Source: an uncultured Christensenella sp. (GTDB lineage: Bacteria > Bacillota > Clostridia > Christensenellales > Borkfalkiaceae). Taken from it: DNA of 10,377 nt. The stretch lies in NCBI GenBank assembly GCA_910586065.1, contig CAJUGI010000003.1:1-10377 (forward strand), given 5' to 3'. The notes under the pieces are model-generated. The model saw only the letters and a list, made by a program, of their open reading frames with translations, searched no databases and had not been told where the DNA came from. The position numbers and the translations under genes were made by a program. Positions 1 through 4,870 of this stretch are shown one piece after another. Within the stretch, counting starts at the first letter, position 1, and each line of letters starts with the position of its first letter.

Positions 1-16
1 CTTTGTACTTGCTTTT
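1..16 (-). rRNA. Probable 5' end of 23S rRNA (partial, runs off the left edge)
   Basis: Read on the minus strand the last bases are GCAAGTACAAAG. This resembles the 5' end of bacterial 23S rRNA, for example the TTAAGTTAGAAAG start in Bacillus as I remember it. It follows a leader that looks like the spacer normally found before 23S in Clostridia. Only about a dozen bases are inside the window, so the identity and exact 5' end are inference. A 16S 5' end would carry an AGAGTTTGATC-type sequence, which is not seen here. Confidence 0.4.
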
Positions 17-184
17 ATCTTCTTCTTCTCTTCTCTATGCAGTTGTCAGACTTCATTTCTCAAAGTTAACTTGCCGTTTCACGCTCTTCACGTCTGCGGT
101 TCGTCAAACTTCGATTTCACCGAAAAAAGTCGGCGGTTTTTGCTAAGTTTTACTTAGAAAAACATTGCTGTCTAAATCGACAGC
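1..184 (-). ncRNA. rRNA precursor leader, probably of 23S rRNA
   Basis: This is the transcribed leader downstream of the promoter at 191-219. The predicted start is near 184, directly at a perfect 6-bp hairpin (167-172 with 179-184). A second 5-bp hairpin pairs 143-147 with 153-157. Further down, around 40-70 on the minus strand, CTTTGAGAAATGAA is followed by CTGACAACTGCATAGAGAAG. This resembles the boxA-like CTTTGAAAACTG element and purine-rich stretch typical of Firmicutes rRNA spacers and leaders, which recruit antitermination and processing factors. No 16S sequence lies upstream, so the downstream rRNA seems to have its own promoter. Confidence 0.55.
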
Positions 185-190
185 TTTTAT

Positions 191-219
191 ATCTTAACAA
201 AATATTAAATCATTGTCAA
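191..219 (-). promoter_or_regulatory. Strong SigmaA promoter of the rRNA transcript
   Basis: On the minus strand, TTGACA (214-219) and TAAGAT (191-196) are separated by exactly 17 bases. The -35 is consensus. About 45 bases of A/T-rich sequence lie upstream and could act as an UP element. The predicted start is near 184. Confidence 0.75.
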
Positions 220-261
220 GGGTTTTTGAAATAAAATTTAAAGAATTTTTTTAAAAAATTA

Positions 262-298
262 TATGGACAAATCAGACCTTTTTATGGAAATTTCAGAC
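262..298. repeat. Pair of 16-bp direct repeats, 21 bp apart, upstream of the rRNA promoter
   Basis: TATGGACAAATCAGAC at 262-277 and TATGGAAATTTCAGAC at 283-298 match at 13 of 16 positions. The period is 21 bp, two helical turns, so both copies face the same side of the DNA. They lie roughly 80-115 bases upstream of the predicted rRNA start, where an activator or UP-like element could act. Function is inference. Confidence 0.5.
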
Positions 299-310
299 AT
301 TTTGCCTTTA

Positions 311-349
311 AAAAAACGGCGCTTTTTTAACTTTTTTGCGCCGTTTTTT
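311..349. terminator. Bidirectional intrinsic terminator
   Basis: Six A, then CGGCGC, a 15-base loop, GCGCCG, then six T. The 12-bp stem pairs 311-322 with 338-349. On the minus strand it ends the isomerase-like gene (stop at 387) and keeps its transcript out of the rRNA promoter. Confidence 0.75.
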
Positions 350-386
350 GCAATTTTTGAAATTTTATCCGGCCGTTTTCAGGCAT

Positions 387-1106
387 TTAAAAGCGGCTTT
401 TTACAGCCCTGACAAGGTCTGTTACGTCATAGCCGGAAGCCGGCGCGCCGGTTAAAATTACGTCTTTGGAAAAAACCACGTTTTTGAGTAAATTCACGAT
501 TTCATCCGCCGCCGAACCGGCATTCGGGCAATCGGGGCACGCTAAGCAAATCTGTGAAACGGACTGCCCCATCGCCGCCGTAAACATACCGTAAGGATAG
601 CCGGAGATGCGGACTTTGGATAGATTAAGAGAATATTTAATTTCAGGGAAACGTTCTTTGAGCCGCGCGTAAATCTGCGGGGAGGAAACCCCGTCGTTTT
701 CAAGGCACGTCTCCGCGCCGTAGCGCGCGCAGAAAGCGGAAATTTCTTTAAGCGTTGCCGCGGTACTTTCCGCGTTGAAATCCGCGCCGAAAGGCGCGCC
801 CTGCAAAACGAAACGTTTTGCGCCCAAAAGCTGCATAGAACGCATAAGCTGGTCGAGCCAGTAAAAGCCGTCGCCGCGGACGCGCCGCGAAGAGCAGAAC
901 AGCTGGTATTCGAAATTGGGGGCGTATGAACGGACCGAAACCGCGTTTAAGCCGGAAACTTCCGCCGCGAGCCGTTTGGAAAATTCGGGACGGTATTCGT
1001 AAAAGGTTTTAAACGCGATTTCCGCATTACACGGAAAGAGTGAAATTGTTTTTGCCGCGTCTTCGGTTTCACATCCGAAGCACGACGTTGAAATTGCCGT
1101 TATCAT
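387..1106 (-). CDS. Sugar phosphate isomerase/epimerase-like TIM-barrel protein, probably without its metal site
   Basis: The 239-aa product fits the xylose-isomerase-like / AP endonuclease 2 TIM-barrel family. Strand 1 is MITAISTSCFG, followed by VSVRSYAPNFEYQLF (55-70), GAKRFVLQG (95-103), AETCLENDG (131-139) and LNLSKVRISGY (160-170). Family members usually isomerise or epimerise small sugars in the cytoplasm using a divalent metal. From memory of the family, Glu136 is kept, but the expected His in VSVH is Arg59, the His in FHG is Gln102, the Asp in LDxKQ is Asn161, the HVHxSD motif reads QICLACPD (185-192), and the last Glu is missing. The protein is also shorter than the usual 260-280 aa. 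I infer a non-catalytic or altered relative. The ATG is chosen because strand 1 begins there. There is no Shine-Dalgarno site, and a -10 box sits six bases upstream. Confidence 0.75.
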   Translation of the reverse strand: MITAISTSCFGCETEDAAKTISLFPCNAEIAFKTFYEYRPEFSKRLAAEVSGLNAVSVRSYAPNFEYQLFCSSRRVRGDGFYWLDQLMRSMQLLGAKRFVLQGAPFGADFNAESTAATLKEISAFCARYGAETCLENDGVSSPQIYARLKERFPEIKYSLNLSKVRISGYPYGMFTAAMGQSVSQICLACPDCPNAGSAADEIVNLLKNVVFSKDVILTGAPASGYDVTDLVRAVKSRF

Positions 1107-1112
1107 ACATTC

Positions 1113-1140
1113 ATTATATCATTACAATTACAAAAATCAA
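1113..1140 (-). promoter_or_regulatory. Promoter predicted to give a leaderless mRNA for the isomerase-like gene
   Basis: On the minus strand, TTGATT (1135-1140), a 16-base spacer and TATAAT (1113-1118), preceded by TG in the extended -10 position. Six bases then separate the -10 from the ATG at 1106, so the expected transcription start is the A of the start codon. Confidence 0.65.
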
Positions 1141-1154
1141 TACGCATATAAAAA

Positions 1155-1179
1155 TTCCCGCACCCTTGAGGCGCGGGAA
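1155..1179 (-). terminator. Intrinsic terminator of the 2721-1283 unit
   Basis: A 7-bp perfect stem (TTCCCGC 1155-1161 with GCGGGAA 1173-1179), with an 11-base loop that can partly pair. On the minus strand it is followed by a T-rich run ending in TTTTTATA. It lies about 100 bases after the XRE stop codon. Confidence 0.65.
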
Positions 1180-1282
1180 AGTGAAAAACCAATCTTTATT
1201 CTGCAAATCGCTTATAATCATTTTTATACGAGCGGTTTCCATTTTGGAAAGTTGTAACTTCCGCCACGCTTCCGACTGCAAT

Positions 1283-1465
1283 TTACAAGAGGTAACCGGT
1301 TGACACGTTAAAAAATTTTGCGATTTTAATAAGCATATCTACCGAAAGTTGTATATAGCCGTTCTTCCGGTTGTAAGCGCACTGCTTTCCTACGCCGAGA
1401 ACCGCGGCAAGTTCAACCTGATTTAAATTAAAAGAAAGCCTTGATATTTTAATTTTTTCATTCAA
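1283..1465 (-). CDS. Short Cro/C1-type (XRE) helix-turn-helix protein, 60 aa
   Basis: The 60 residues are almost only an HTH_3 DNA-binding domain. LNQVELAAVLGVGKQCAYNR (14-33) is the helix-turn-helix and VDMLIKIAKFFNVSTGYLL (42-60) the closing helices, ending at the position where family domains usually read YLL. It probably acts as a dimeric repressor or small regulator, with its target unknown. The ATG lies 14 bases after the stop of the membrane-protein gene (TGA at 1480-1482), with a weak GGGTAA Shine-Dalgarno site in the gap, so the two genes are almost certainly co-transcribed. No effector domain is present. It might regulate its own operon through the small inverted repeat near 2735-2750, but this is inference. 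Confidence 0.75.
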   Translation of the reverse strand: MNEKIKISRLSFNLNQVELAAVLGVGKQCAYNRKNGYIQLSVDMLIKIAKFFNVSTGYLL

Positions 1466-1479
1466 CTTTACCCGATAAA

Positions 1480-2721
1480 TCAGCTGGATTTCTTTACGGG
1501 GTTGCCGCCGGTTAAAAGAATCATTTTAGCGGCGTCGATTGAATATGCGTCCGCCACGACGGTTAAGCGTTTGTCTAACAGTCCGCGGGCAAGCACCTTT
1601 ACGTAAGTTGCGTTTTTGGGGAACTTGGGAACGCGTTTTTTGATTTCTTCCAGCGTTACTTTTTCGTCGTTTTCGAAATAGCGGCTTAAGATATCGATAT
1701 TTATAATTTCACACTTGGTTCTGTCGGACACCTCGTCGCTGACTTCGATTAACGCCTGCGCGATGTCGTCGTGAAGGAGTTCGTTTACTTCCTCCGCCTG
1801 TACAAAGTCGCGCGGTTTGAATACGTCGCCGCTCTGCGCGTCCTCTTCGGTTAACACCTTTACCAGTTTGCGCTCTATGAGCGGTTCGATTTCTTCGTAA
1901 GGGAGCTGCGGCACGTAATTCACTTCGTTGAAATCTTCGGATTTCCGGCGCCCGTCCATAACCGTTGCAATCAGTTCCTTTGCGTATTTAAGGCGCCTGT
2001 CGTTTTTGATGCGGTATAAGAGGGGAGTTTTTTCGTAAGCGAGGACTTCGGACTTGTCGTCGATTATATATTTGGTGTCGGCGTAGTCGGCGGGATTGAG
2101 CGCGAGGAAAATACAGAGCTTTTTGCCGCGCATGGAAAGCCTTGCGTAGGTTTGCCTGCCGCAATAGAAAGTTTCGTACTTCCAGCTGACGCGGCATTTT
2201 ATGCCGCTGTAAGACAACAGCTCGTTTTTGAGTACGGAATAATAATTTTTGCAGATATCGGAAGACTGAATGAGTTTTGCGGTATGACTTTTGTTGTATT
2301 TGATTATGATGTAACGAACGTGACCGTTTGCCATACGGGCGACCTGCCTTTGAGGCGCAACCTCCGTTTCGTCCTCTTCCTCGTCGTCATCGTCGTCGTC
2401 ATCGTCCTCTTCTTCGGGCAGTTCAACCGTTTCCGCCTGCGCATTTTGTTCGGACGGCTGTTCGTCCGACTGCTGTACGGCGGTTGCCGGTTCGGAATTT
2501 TCGGAAGGGATTTCGTTTGAAATGACTGAAGGTTCGTTTGTGGCGACAGGCTGTTCGGGCTGAGTTTCGTCCGCAGCCGCGGGAAGTTCGGAAGTTTTAT
2601 TCCGCCTCTTTGTTATACTGAGATACACGGCGACTGCCACGCCGGATATCACGATTATTGCACACGCCGCGATTATTACGTAGAGCGCGGCCGGAGGAAC
2701 GTCTAAAATTAAAGTTTTCAT
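1480..2721 (-). CDS. Membrane-anchored protein with acidic linker and uL15-like C-terminal domain
   Basis: 413 aa. Residues 11-36 form one hydrophobic helix followed by KRR, so the bulk should lie in the cytoplasm by the positive-inside rule. Residues 45-125 are a low-complexity Glu/Asp/Pro/Gln linker with a pure acidic run at 103-120. Residues 135-255 form a conserved-looking domain (IIIKYNKSHTAKLIQSS, YSVLKNELLSYSGIKCRVSW, CGRQTYARLSMRGKKL, LLYRIKNDRRLKYAKELIA) that I recall from other uncharacterised Clostridia proteins. Residues 338-407 (IINIDILSRYF, YVKVLARGLLDKRLTVVADA, SIDAAKMILLTGGNP) resemble the C-terminal half of ribosomal protein uL15. The protein is not itself L15, because it lacks the basic Gly-rich N-terminal half. 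The start is supported by AAGGTAG about seven bases upstream. It heads the unit ending in the XRE gene. Function unknown. Confidence 0.7.
   Translation of the reverse strand: MKTLILDVPPAALYVIIAACAIIVISGVAVAVYLSITKRRNKTSELPAAADETQPEQPVATNEPSVISNEIPSENSEPATAVQQSDEQPSEQNAQAETVELPEEEDDDDDDDDEEEDETEVAPQRQVARMANGHVRYIIIKYNKSHTAKLIQSSDICKNYYSVLKNELLSYSGIKCRVSWKYETFYCGRQTYARLSMRGKKLCIFLALNPADYADTKYIIDDKSEVLAYEKTPLLYRIKNDRRLKYAKELIATVMDGRRKSEDFNEVNYVPQLPYEEIEPLIERKLVKVLTEEDAQSGDVFKPRDFVQAEEVNELLHDDIAQALIEVSDEVSDRTKCEIINIDILSRYFENDEKVTLEEIKKRVPKFPKNATYVKVLARGLLDKRLTVVADAYSIDAAKMILLTGGNPVKKSS
2371..2416. repeat. Imperfect trinucleotide repeat encoding the poly-acidic run
   Basis: Tandem GTC/ATC/CTC-type triplets on the plus strand, read as GAC, GAT and GAG codons on the minus strand, encode the Asp/Glu tract of the membrane-anchored protein. 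Such a tract can change length in-frame by slippage. Confidence 0.6.
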
Positions 2722-2724
2722 ATG

Positions 2725-2778
2725 TCACCTACCTTGAACAGATAAGTTCATTATACAACCTTAATTTTGAAATTACAA
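2725..2778 (-). promoter_or_regulatory. Promoter and ribosome binding site of the membrane-anchored protein gene
   Basis: TTGTAA (2773-2778), a 17-base spacer and TATAAT (2750-2755) on the minus strand, with a start expected near 2743. AAGGTAG (2729-2735) is the ribosome binding site. A 5-bp inverted repeat (TGAAC 2735-2739, GTTCA 2746-2750) spans the start region and could be an operator or a leader hairpin. Confidence 0.65.
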
Positions 2779-2863
2779 GACTTTTGCAAACAATTAATAA
2801 AATACAATTTTTGCGCGTTTTTGCCTGCGCGGGAGCAATTAAGCATTGAATCCCTTATAAAAA

Positions 2864-3190
2864 TTATATGCAGTTTATATGCGTTTGCAACGACTCCCGA
2901 ATGTCGGGCGGGGCTATTGCCGCTATCGGTTTTAAAGGAAACTGCGGTTTTGCGGAAGCTGCGGGCGGAGCTTCCGCGGGCGCACTCCGCGCGTTTGCTG
3001 CCTTTGCCATCGTGCCGAGAGCGGCTATGTAAGAGGAAATTTCTTCGGCAGACCTGACGGCTTGTTTGAGTTCGCCGCTCAGATTTTGTCCGCCCATACT
3101 TTCGAGCACGGGGACGACTTCGTTTAAAATGGTTTGCGCGGAAGATTTGCCGCCGAGAAGAATTATTGCGAGAATTAACAGAAGTTGCAT
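2864..3190 (-). CDS. Unrecognised small protein with an N-terminal membrane or signal segment
   Basis: I do not recognise this 108-aa product. It opens directly with a hydrophobic stretch (MQLLLILAIILLGG, 1-14) without a preceding basic charge. Then comes SSAQT, which could be a weak signal-cleavage site or simply the end of a membrane helix. An amphipathic region at 20-62 (NEVVPVLESMGGQNLSGELK and IAALGTM) is probably helical, followed by an Ala/Pro-rich tail from 63. The start at 3190 is preferred over upstream ATGs at 3208 and 3223 because AAGGA lies nine bases before it and a TATAAT box lies 32 bases upstream. It is divergent from the Gly-rich gene at 3252 and shares its short intergenic region. 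Overlapping frames on both strands here look like shadows. Confidence 0.6.
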   Translation of the reverse strand: MQLLLILAIILLGGKSSAQTILNEVVPVLESMGGQNLSGELKQAVRSAEEISSYIAALGTMAKAANARSAPAEAPPAASAKPQFPLKPIAAIAPPDIRESLQTHINCI

Positions 3191-3199
3191 AAATTGTTT

Positions 3200-3227
3200 T
3201 CCTTGCATATTTTGTAATAACATTATA
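3200..3227 (-). promoter_or_regulatory. -10 box and Shine-Dalgarno site that decide the 3190 start
   Basis: TATAAT at 3222-3227 and AAGGA at 3200-3204 on the minus strand, the latter nine bases before the ATG at 3190. The -35 (ATAACT at 3245-3250, 17-base spacer) is poor. It overlaps the ribosome binding site of the divergent gene. Confidence 0.5.
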
Positions 3228-3251
3228 TGCGGTTTTTTGAAAGGAGTTATT

Positions 3252-3611
3252 ATGAACGATTTTAAAAACTACTCTTCGCAAGGCGGGCAGAACGGCGGGC
3301 AACGGCAAAACAACGCCGGCGGTAACGCGGGTAACGGCGGCGCGGGCGGCGGCGTTGGCGGCGGCGAAAATAAAAAGCCCGCGGACGTGAACAACACCGT
3401 GGAGCTTGCAAAGATTTTAACCCGCGCTATGAGCGGAAAAAGCGAAACACAGATTTTACATACGATAATTTCGGAAGCCGAGCGCGGAAAGCGCGAGGGA
3501 ACTTTAACCAATGCAGACCTTGACAACTTTTATGCGGCCCTCGCGCCGATGCTTGACGGAATGAAACGGAGAAAGCTGGGAGAAGTTATTGCGAGGCTGA
3601 AAAAGATTTAA
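3252..3611 (+). CDS. Unrecognised small protein: Gly/Asn/Gln-rich N-terminus, helical basic C-terminus
   Basis: 119 aa. Residues 9-40 are almost only Gly, Asn, Gln and Ala, a flexible low-complexity stretch. Residues 46-119 look alpha-helical, with blocks such as VELAKILTRAMSGKSETQ (50-67), LHTIISEAERGKREGTL (69-85), LDNFYAALAPMLDGMKRRKL (90-109) and EVIARLKKI. There is no signal peptide or membrane helix, so a soluble cytoplasmic protein is likely. The ATG at 3252 is set by AAAGGAG at 3240-3246, five bases upstream, so longer in-frame starts upstream are not used. It is divergent from the small membrane gene ending at 2864 and may be functionally linked. I recognise no family and infer no activity. 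Confidence 0.75.
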   Translation: MNDFKNYSSQGGQNGGQRQNNAGGNAGNGGAGGGVGGGENKKPADVNNTVELAKILTRAMSGKSETQILHTIISEAERGKREGTLTNADLDNFYAALAPMLDGMKRRKLGEVIARLKKI

Positions 3612-3619
3612 TCGGCAAT

Positions 3620-3650
3620 AAAAAACGCGGACCGAACGTCCGCGTTTTTT
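3620..3650. terminator. Bidirectional intrinsic terminator between convergent genes
   Basis: A6-CGCGGAC, loop CGAAC, GTCCGCG-T6. The stem has 7 GC-rich pairs extended by A-T pairs. It serves the Gly-rich gene (stop 3611) and the convergent membrane-protein gene (stop 3653). Confidence 0.85.
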
Positions 3651-3652
3651 AA

Positions 3653-4390
3653 TTAATCTTTACTTATCGTTTTGCCGTTATCGTCGCTGTGACCGGCGTA
3701 AGCTCCGTTTTCGTAGTAGTAATTTTTTCCGTCGGGGCTGTGAACCGTCTGTTCGCAACCGGCGTCGTTCGTAAAGGTTGCCGTATATTTGTGTGAATTT
3801 TCGTAAGAAGTTTTTTCAAAATCGCCGATAAGCGAAAAACTTGCGTAGTATTCGCCTATGGCGCCGAGATTACCTATATCGTAACCTTTGGGAATTGCTA
3901 TCAGAACGCCGTTTTTCGAAATTACGAAATTGGGAGCGAACATTCCTATACCCATCATTAACGCCTGATAAGGTATGGTTAAAAACATAATGGGCAACTG
4001 CACCAACGCGTCGAAAACCGCGGCGGCGGACGATACGTTAAAAGCGTTTTTAAGCGCCTTTCTGTTTTCGCTTTCGAGCTTTCTGTTTATCTGACTGAAG
4101 CTGTCGGAATATCTTATAACCTTAGTTGCAATAAAGGAAAACAACACGTAGCCGACTAACAGGACAATCAACCCCGCGCTCATATCTTCAAGATATTGCA
4201 TAAGCAATAAGCCTACGGCAACCGATAAAATGATACCCAGCAACGAAATTACGGCAAAAGGTCTGCTTTTAATTTTTTTGTACTTTACCCCCAAGCCTAA
4301 TATGAGCAGTTCCTCCTGTGTTGCACTTTTTTTAAACGCTTTCCAATCTTTTTCATGAATAGAAACGTCGGTTAAATCGAGTTTTTCCAT
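3653..4390 (-). CDS. Uncharacterised small membrane protein, 245 aa
   Basis: Not assigned to a family. The first 42 residues are charged and cytoplasmic-looking. Two membrane helices follow at about 45-66 and 72-91. A basic, helical loop RYSDSFSQINRKLESENRK (93-111) leads to a third hydrophobic zone (124-153), which may be one or two re-entrant or membrane segments. The soluble C-terminal part (155-245) has short beta-like, Tyr-rich repeats such as GKNYYYENGAYAGHSDDNG. The start at 4390 is chosen because AAAGGAG lies six bases upstream. The in-frame ATG at 4423 would lie within the -10 box. The gene has the best promoter in the window with an inverted repeat inside it, and it is divergent from an XRE regulator, so repression by that neighbour is a reasonable inference. 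Confidence 0.7.
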   Translation of the reverse strand: MEKLDLTDVSIHEKDWKAFKKSATQEELLILGLGVKYKKIKSRPFAVISLLGIILSVAVGLLLMQYLEDMSAGLIVLLVGYVLFSFIATKVIRYSDSFSQINRKLESENRKALKNAFNVSSAAAVFDALVQLPIMFLTIPYQALMMGIGMFAPNFVISKNGVLIAIPKGYDIGNLGAIGEYYASFSLIGDFEKTSYENSHKYTATFTNDAGCEQTVHSPDGKNYYYENGAYAGHSDDNGKTISKD

Positions 4391-4396
4391 AGTTCT

Positions 4397-4403
4397 CTCC
4401 TTT
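4397..4403 (-). promoter_or_regulatory. Shine-Dalgarno site fixing the 4390 start
   Basis: AAAGGAG on the minus strand, six bases before the ATG at 4390. It rules out the longer in-frame ATG at 4423. Confidence 0.75.
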
Positions 4404-4421
4404 GTTAATATTGATAAATAC

Positions 4422-4450
4422 ATTATACATAGTTATAATATGTATGTCAA
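4422..4450 (-). promoter_or_regulatory. Consensus SigmaA promoter with an embedded operator
   Basis: TTGACA (4445-4450), a 17-base spacer and TATAAT (4422-4427) on the minus strand match consensus fully. A perfect inverted repeat ATACATA-N7-TATGTAT covers 4425-4445, that is the whole spacer plus part of both boxes. A dimer bound there would block polymerase. The divergently encoded XRE protein (4506) is the natural candidate. Confidence 0.8.
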
Positions 4451-4493
4451 GTAATACACGGTAAAAATATTTAAAAAAACAATACACATACTT

Positions 4494-4499
4494 TAAAAT
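4494..4499 (+). promoter_or_regulatory. -10 box predicted to give a leaderless mRNA for the XRE gene
   Basis: TAAAAT is followed by exactly six bases and the ATG at 4506. There is no Shine-Dalgarno sequence and no convincing -35. AATACAC occurs twice upstream (4453-4459 and 4481-4487). Confidence 0.45.
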
Positions 4500-4505
4500 A
4501 ATGGT

Positions 4506-4814
4506 ATGGATAAAAACTTTATTAAAGAACGCTATGCAAAAATTCGTTTGGCGCATAATATTTCCGCCCGTAAGCTGAGTTTGGAGCTTGGGCAGAGCAC
4601 GGAGTATATTAATCAAATAGAAAACGGTAAAAATATGCCGTCGGTTGAGGGATTGATGAATTTTTGCAATTATTTTAATATTTCAATGGGTGAATTTTTT
4701 GAGGAGCAATTCAATTTCCCCGTTGAATATGCGGCAATTATTGAAGAACTTAATAAAATGGACGCAATAACCATTAAGCAAATTTATGAACTGTTAAAGA
4801 CCATCAACAGATAA
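4506..4814 (+). CDS. XRE-family transcriptional regulator, 102 aa
   Basis: Residues 6-63 form a Cro/C1-type helix-turn-helix: KERYAKIRLAHNISARKLSL, then LGQSTEYINQIENGKNMPSV, where the recognition helix carries the typical YINQIENGK signature, then LMNFCNYFNISMGEFFEEQF. The remaining 35 residues (IIEELNKMDAITIKQIYELL) are a short helical tail that may dimerise the protein. No ligand domain is visible. The protein should bind DNA in the cytoplasm as a dimer, probably at the ATACATA-N7-TATGTAT site 60-80 bases upstream, controlling the divergent membrane protein and perhaps itself. The start lies six bases after a TAAAAT box with no ribosome binding site. Confidence 0.88.
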   Translation: MDKNFIKERYAKIRLAHNISARKLSLELGQSTEYINQIENGKNMPSVEGLMNFCNYFNISMGEFFEEQFNFPVEYAAIIEELNKMDAITIKQIYELLKTINR

Positions 4815-4847
4815 ACAACCGCGCGGCGAAACTCGCCGCGCGGTTGT
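4815..4847. terminator. Strong hairpin between convergent genes
   Basis: A 15-bp perfect stem (4815-4829 with 4833-4847), loop AAC, starting right after the XRE stop codon. On the plus strand it is followed only by TCGTT, so the U-tract is poor. On the minus strand it is followed by TTGTTTATC. It most likely serves both the XRE gene and cysK. Confidence 0.7.
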
Positions 4848-4870
4848 TCGTTGCGCCGCCTATATTTATT

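Noticed and set aside
1040..1303. 87-codon plus-strand frame
   Set aside because: It crosses a terminator and two opposing gene ends, with no ribosome binding site or plausible domain.
1683..1711. Calling the 413-aa protein ribosomal protein L15
   Set aside because: Only the last 70 residues resemble the uL15 C-terminal half. The membrane helix, acidic linker and middle domain exclude a ribosomal protein.
2152..2520. Two plus-strand frames opposite the acidic linker gene
   Set aside because: Val/Arg-rich translations of the complement of acidic codons; shadow frames.
2751..3308. 185-codon minus-strand frame overlapping both small divergent genes
   Set aside because: It has an Arg-rich, unstructured composition, crosses the divergent promoter region and has no ribosome binding site. 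It is a shadow frame.
4391..4423. Longer start of the small membrane protein
   Set aside because: The ATG at 4423 is inside the -10 box of its own promoter. The AAAGGAG site fixes the start at 4390.
4453..4487. AATACAC repeated twice, possible start of a repeat array
   Set aside because: Only two short copies in very A/T-rich DNA. No spacer regularity, and no CRISPR array anywhere in the window.
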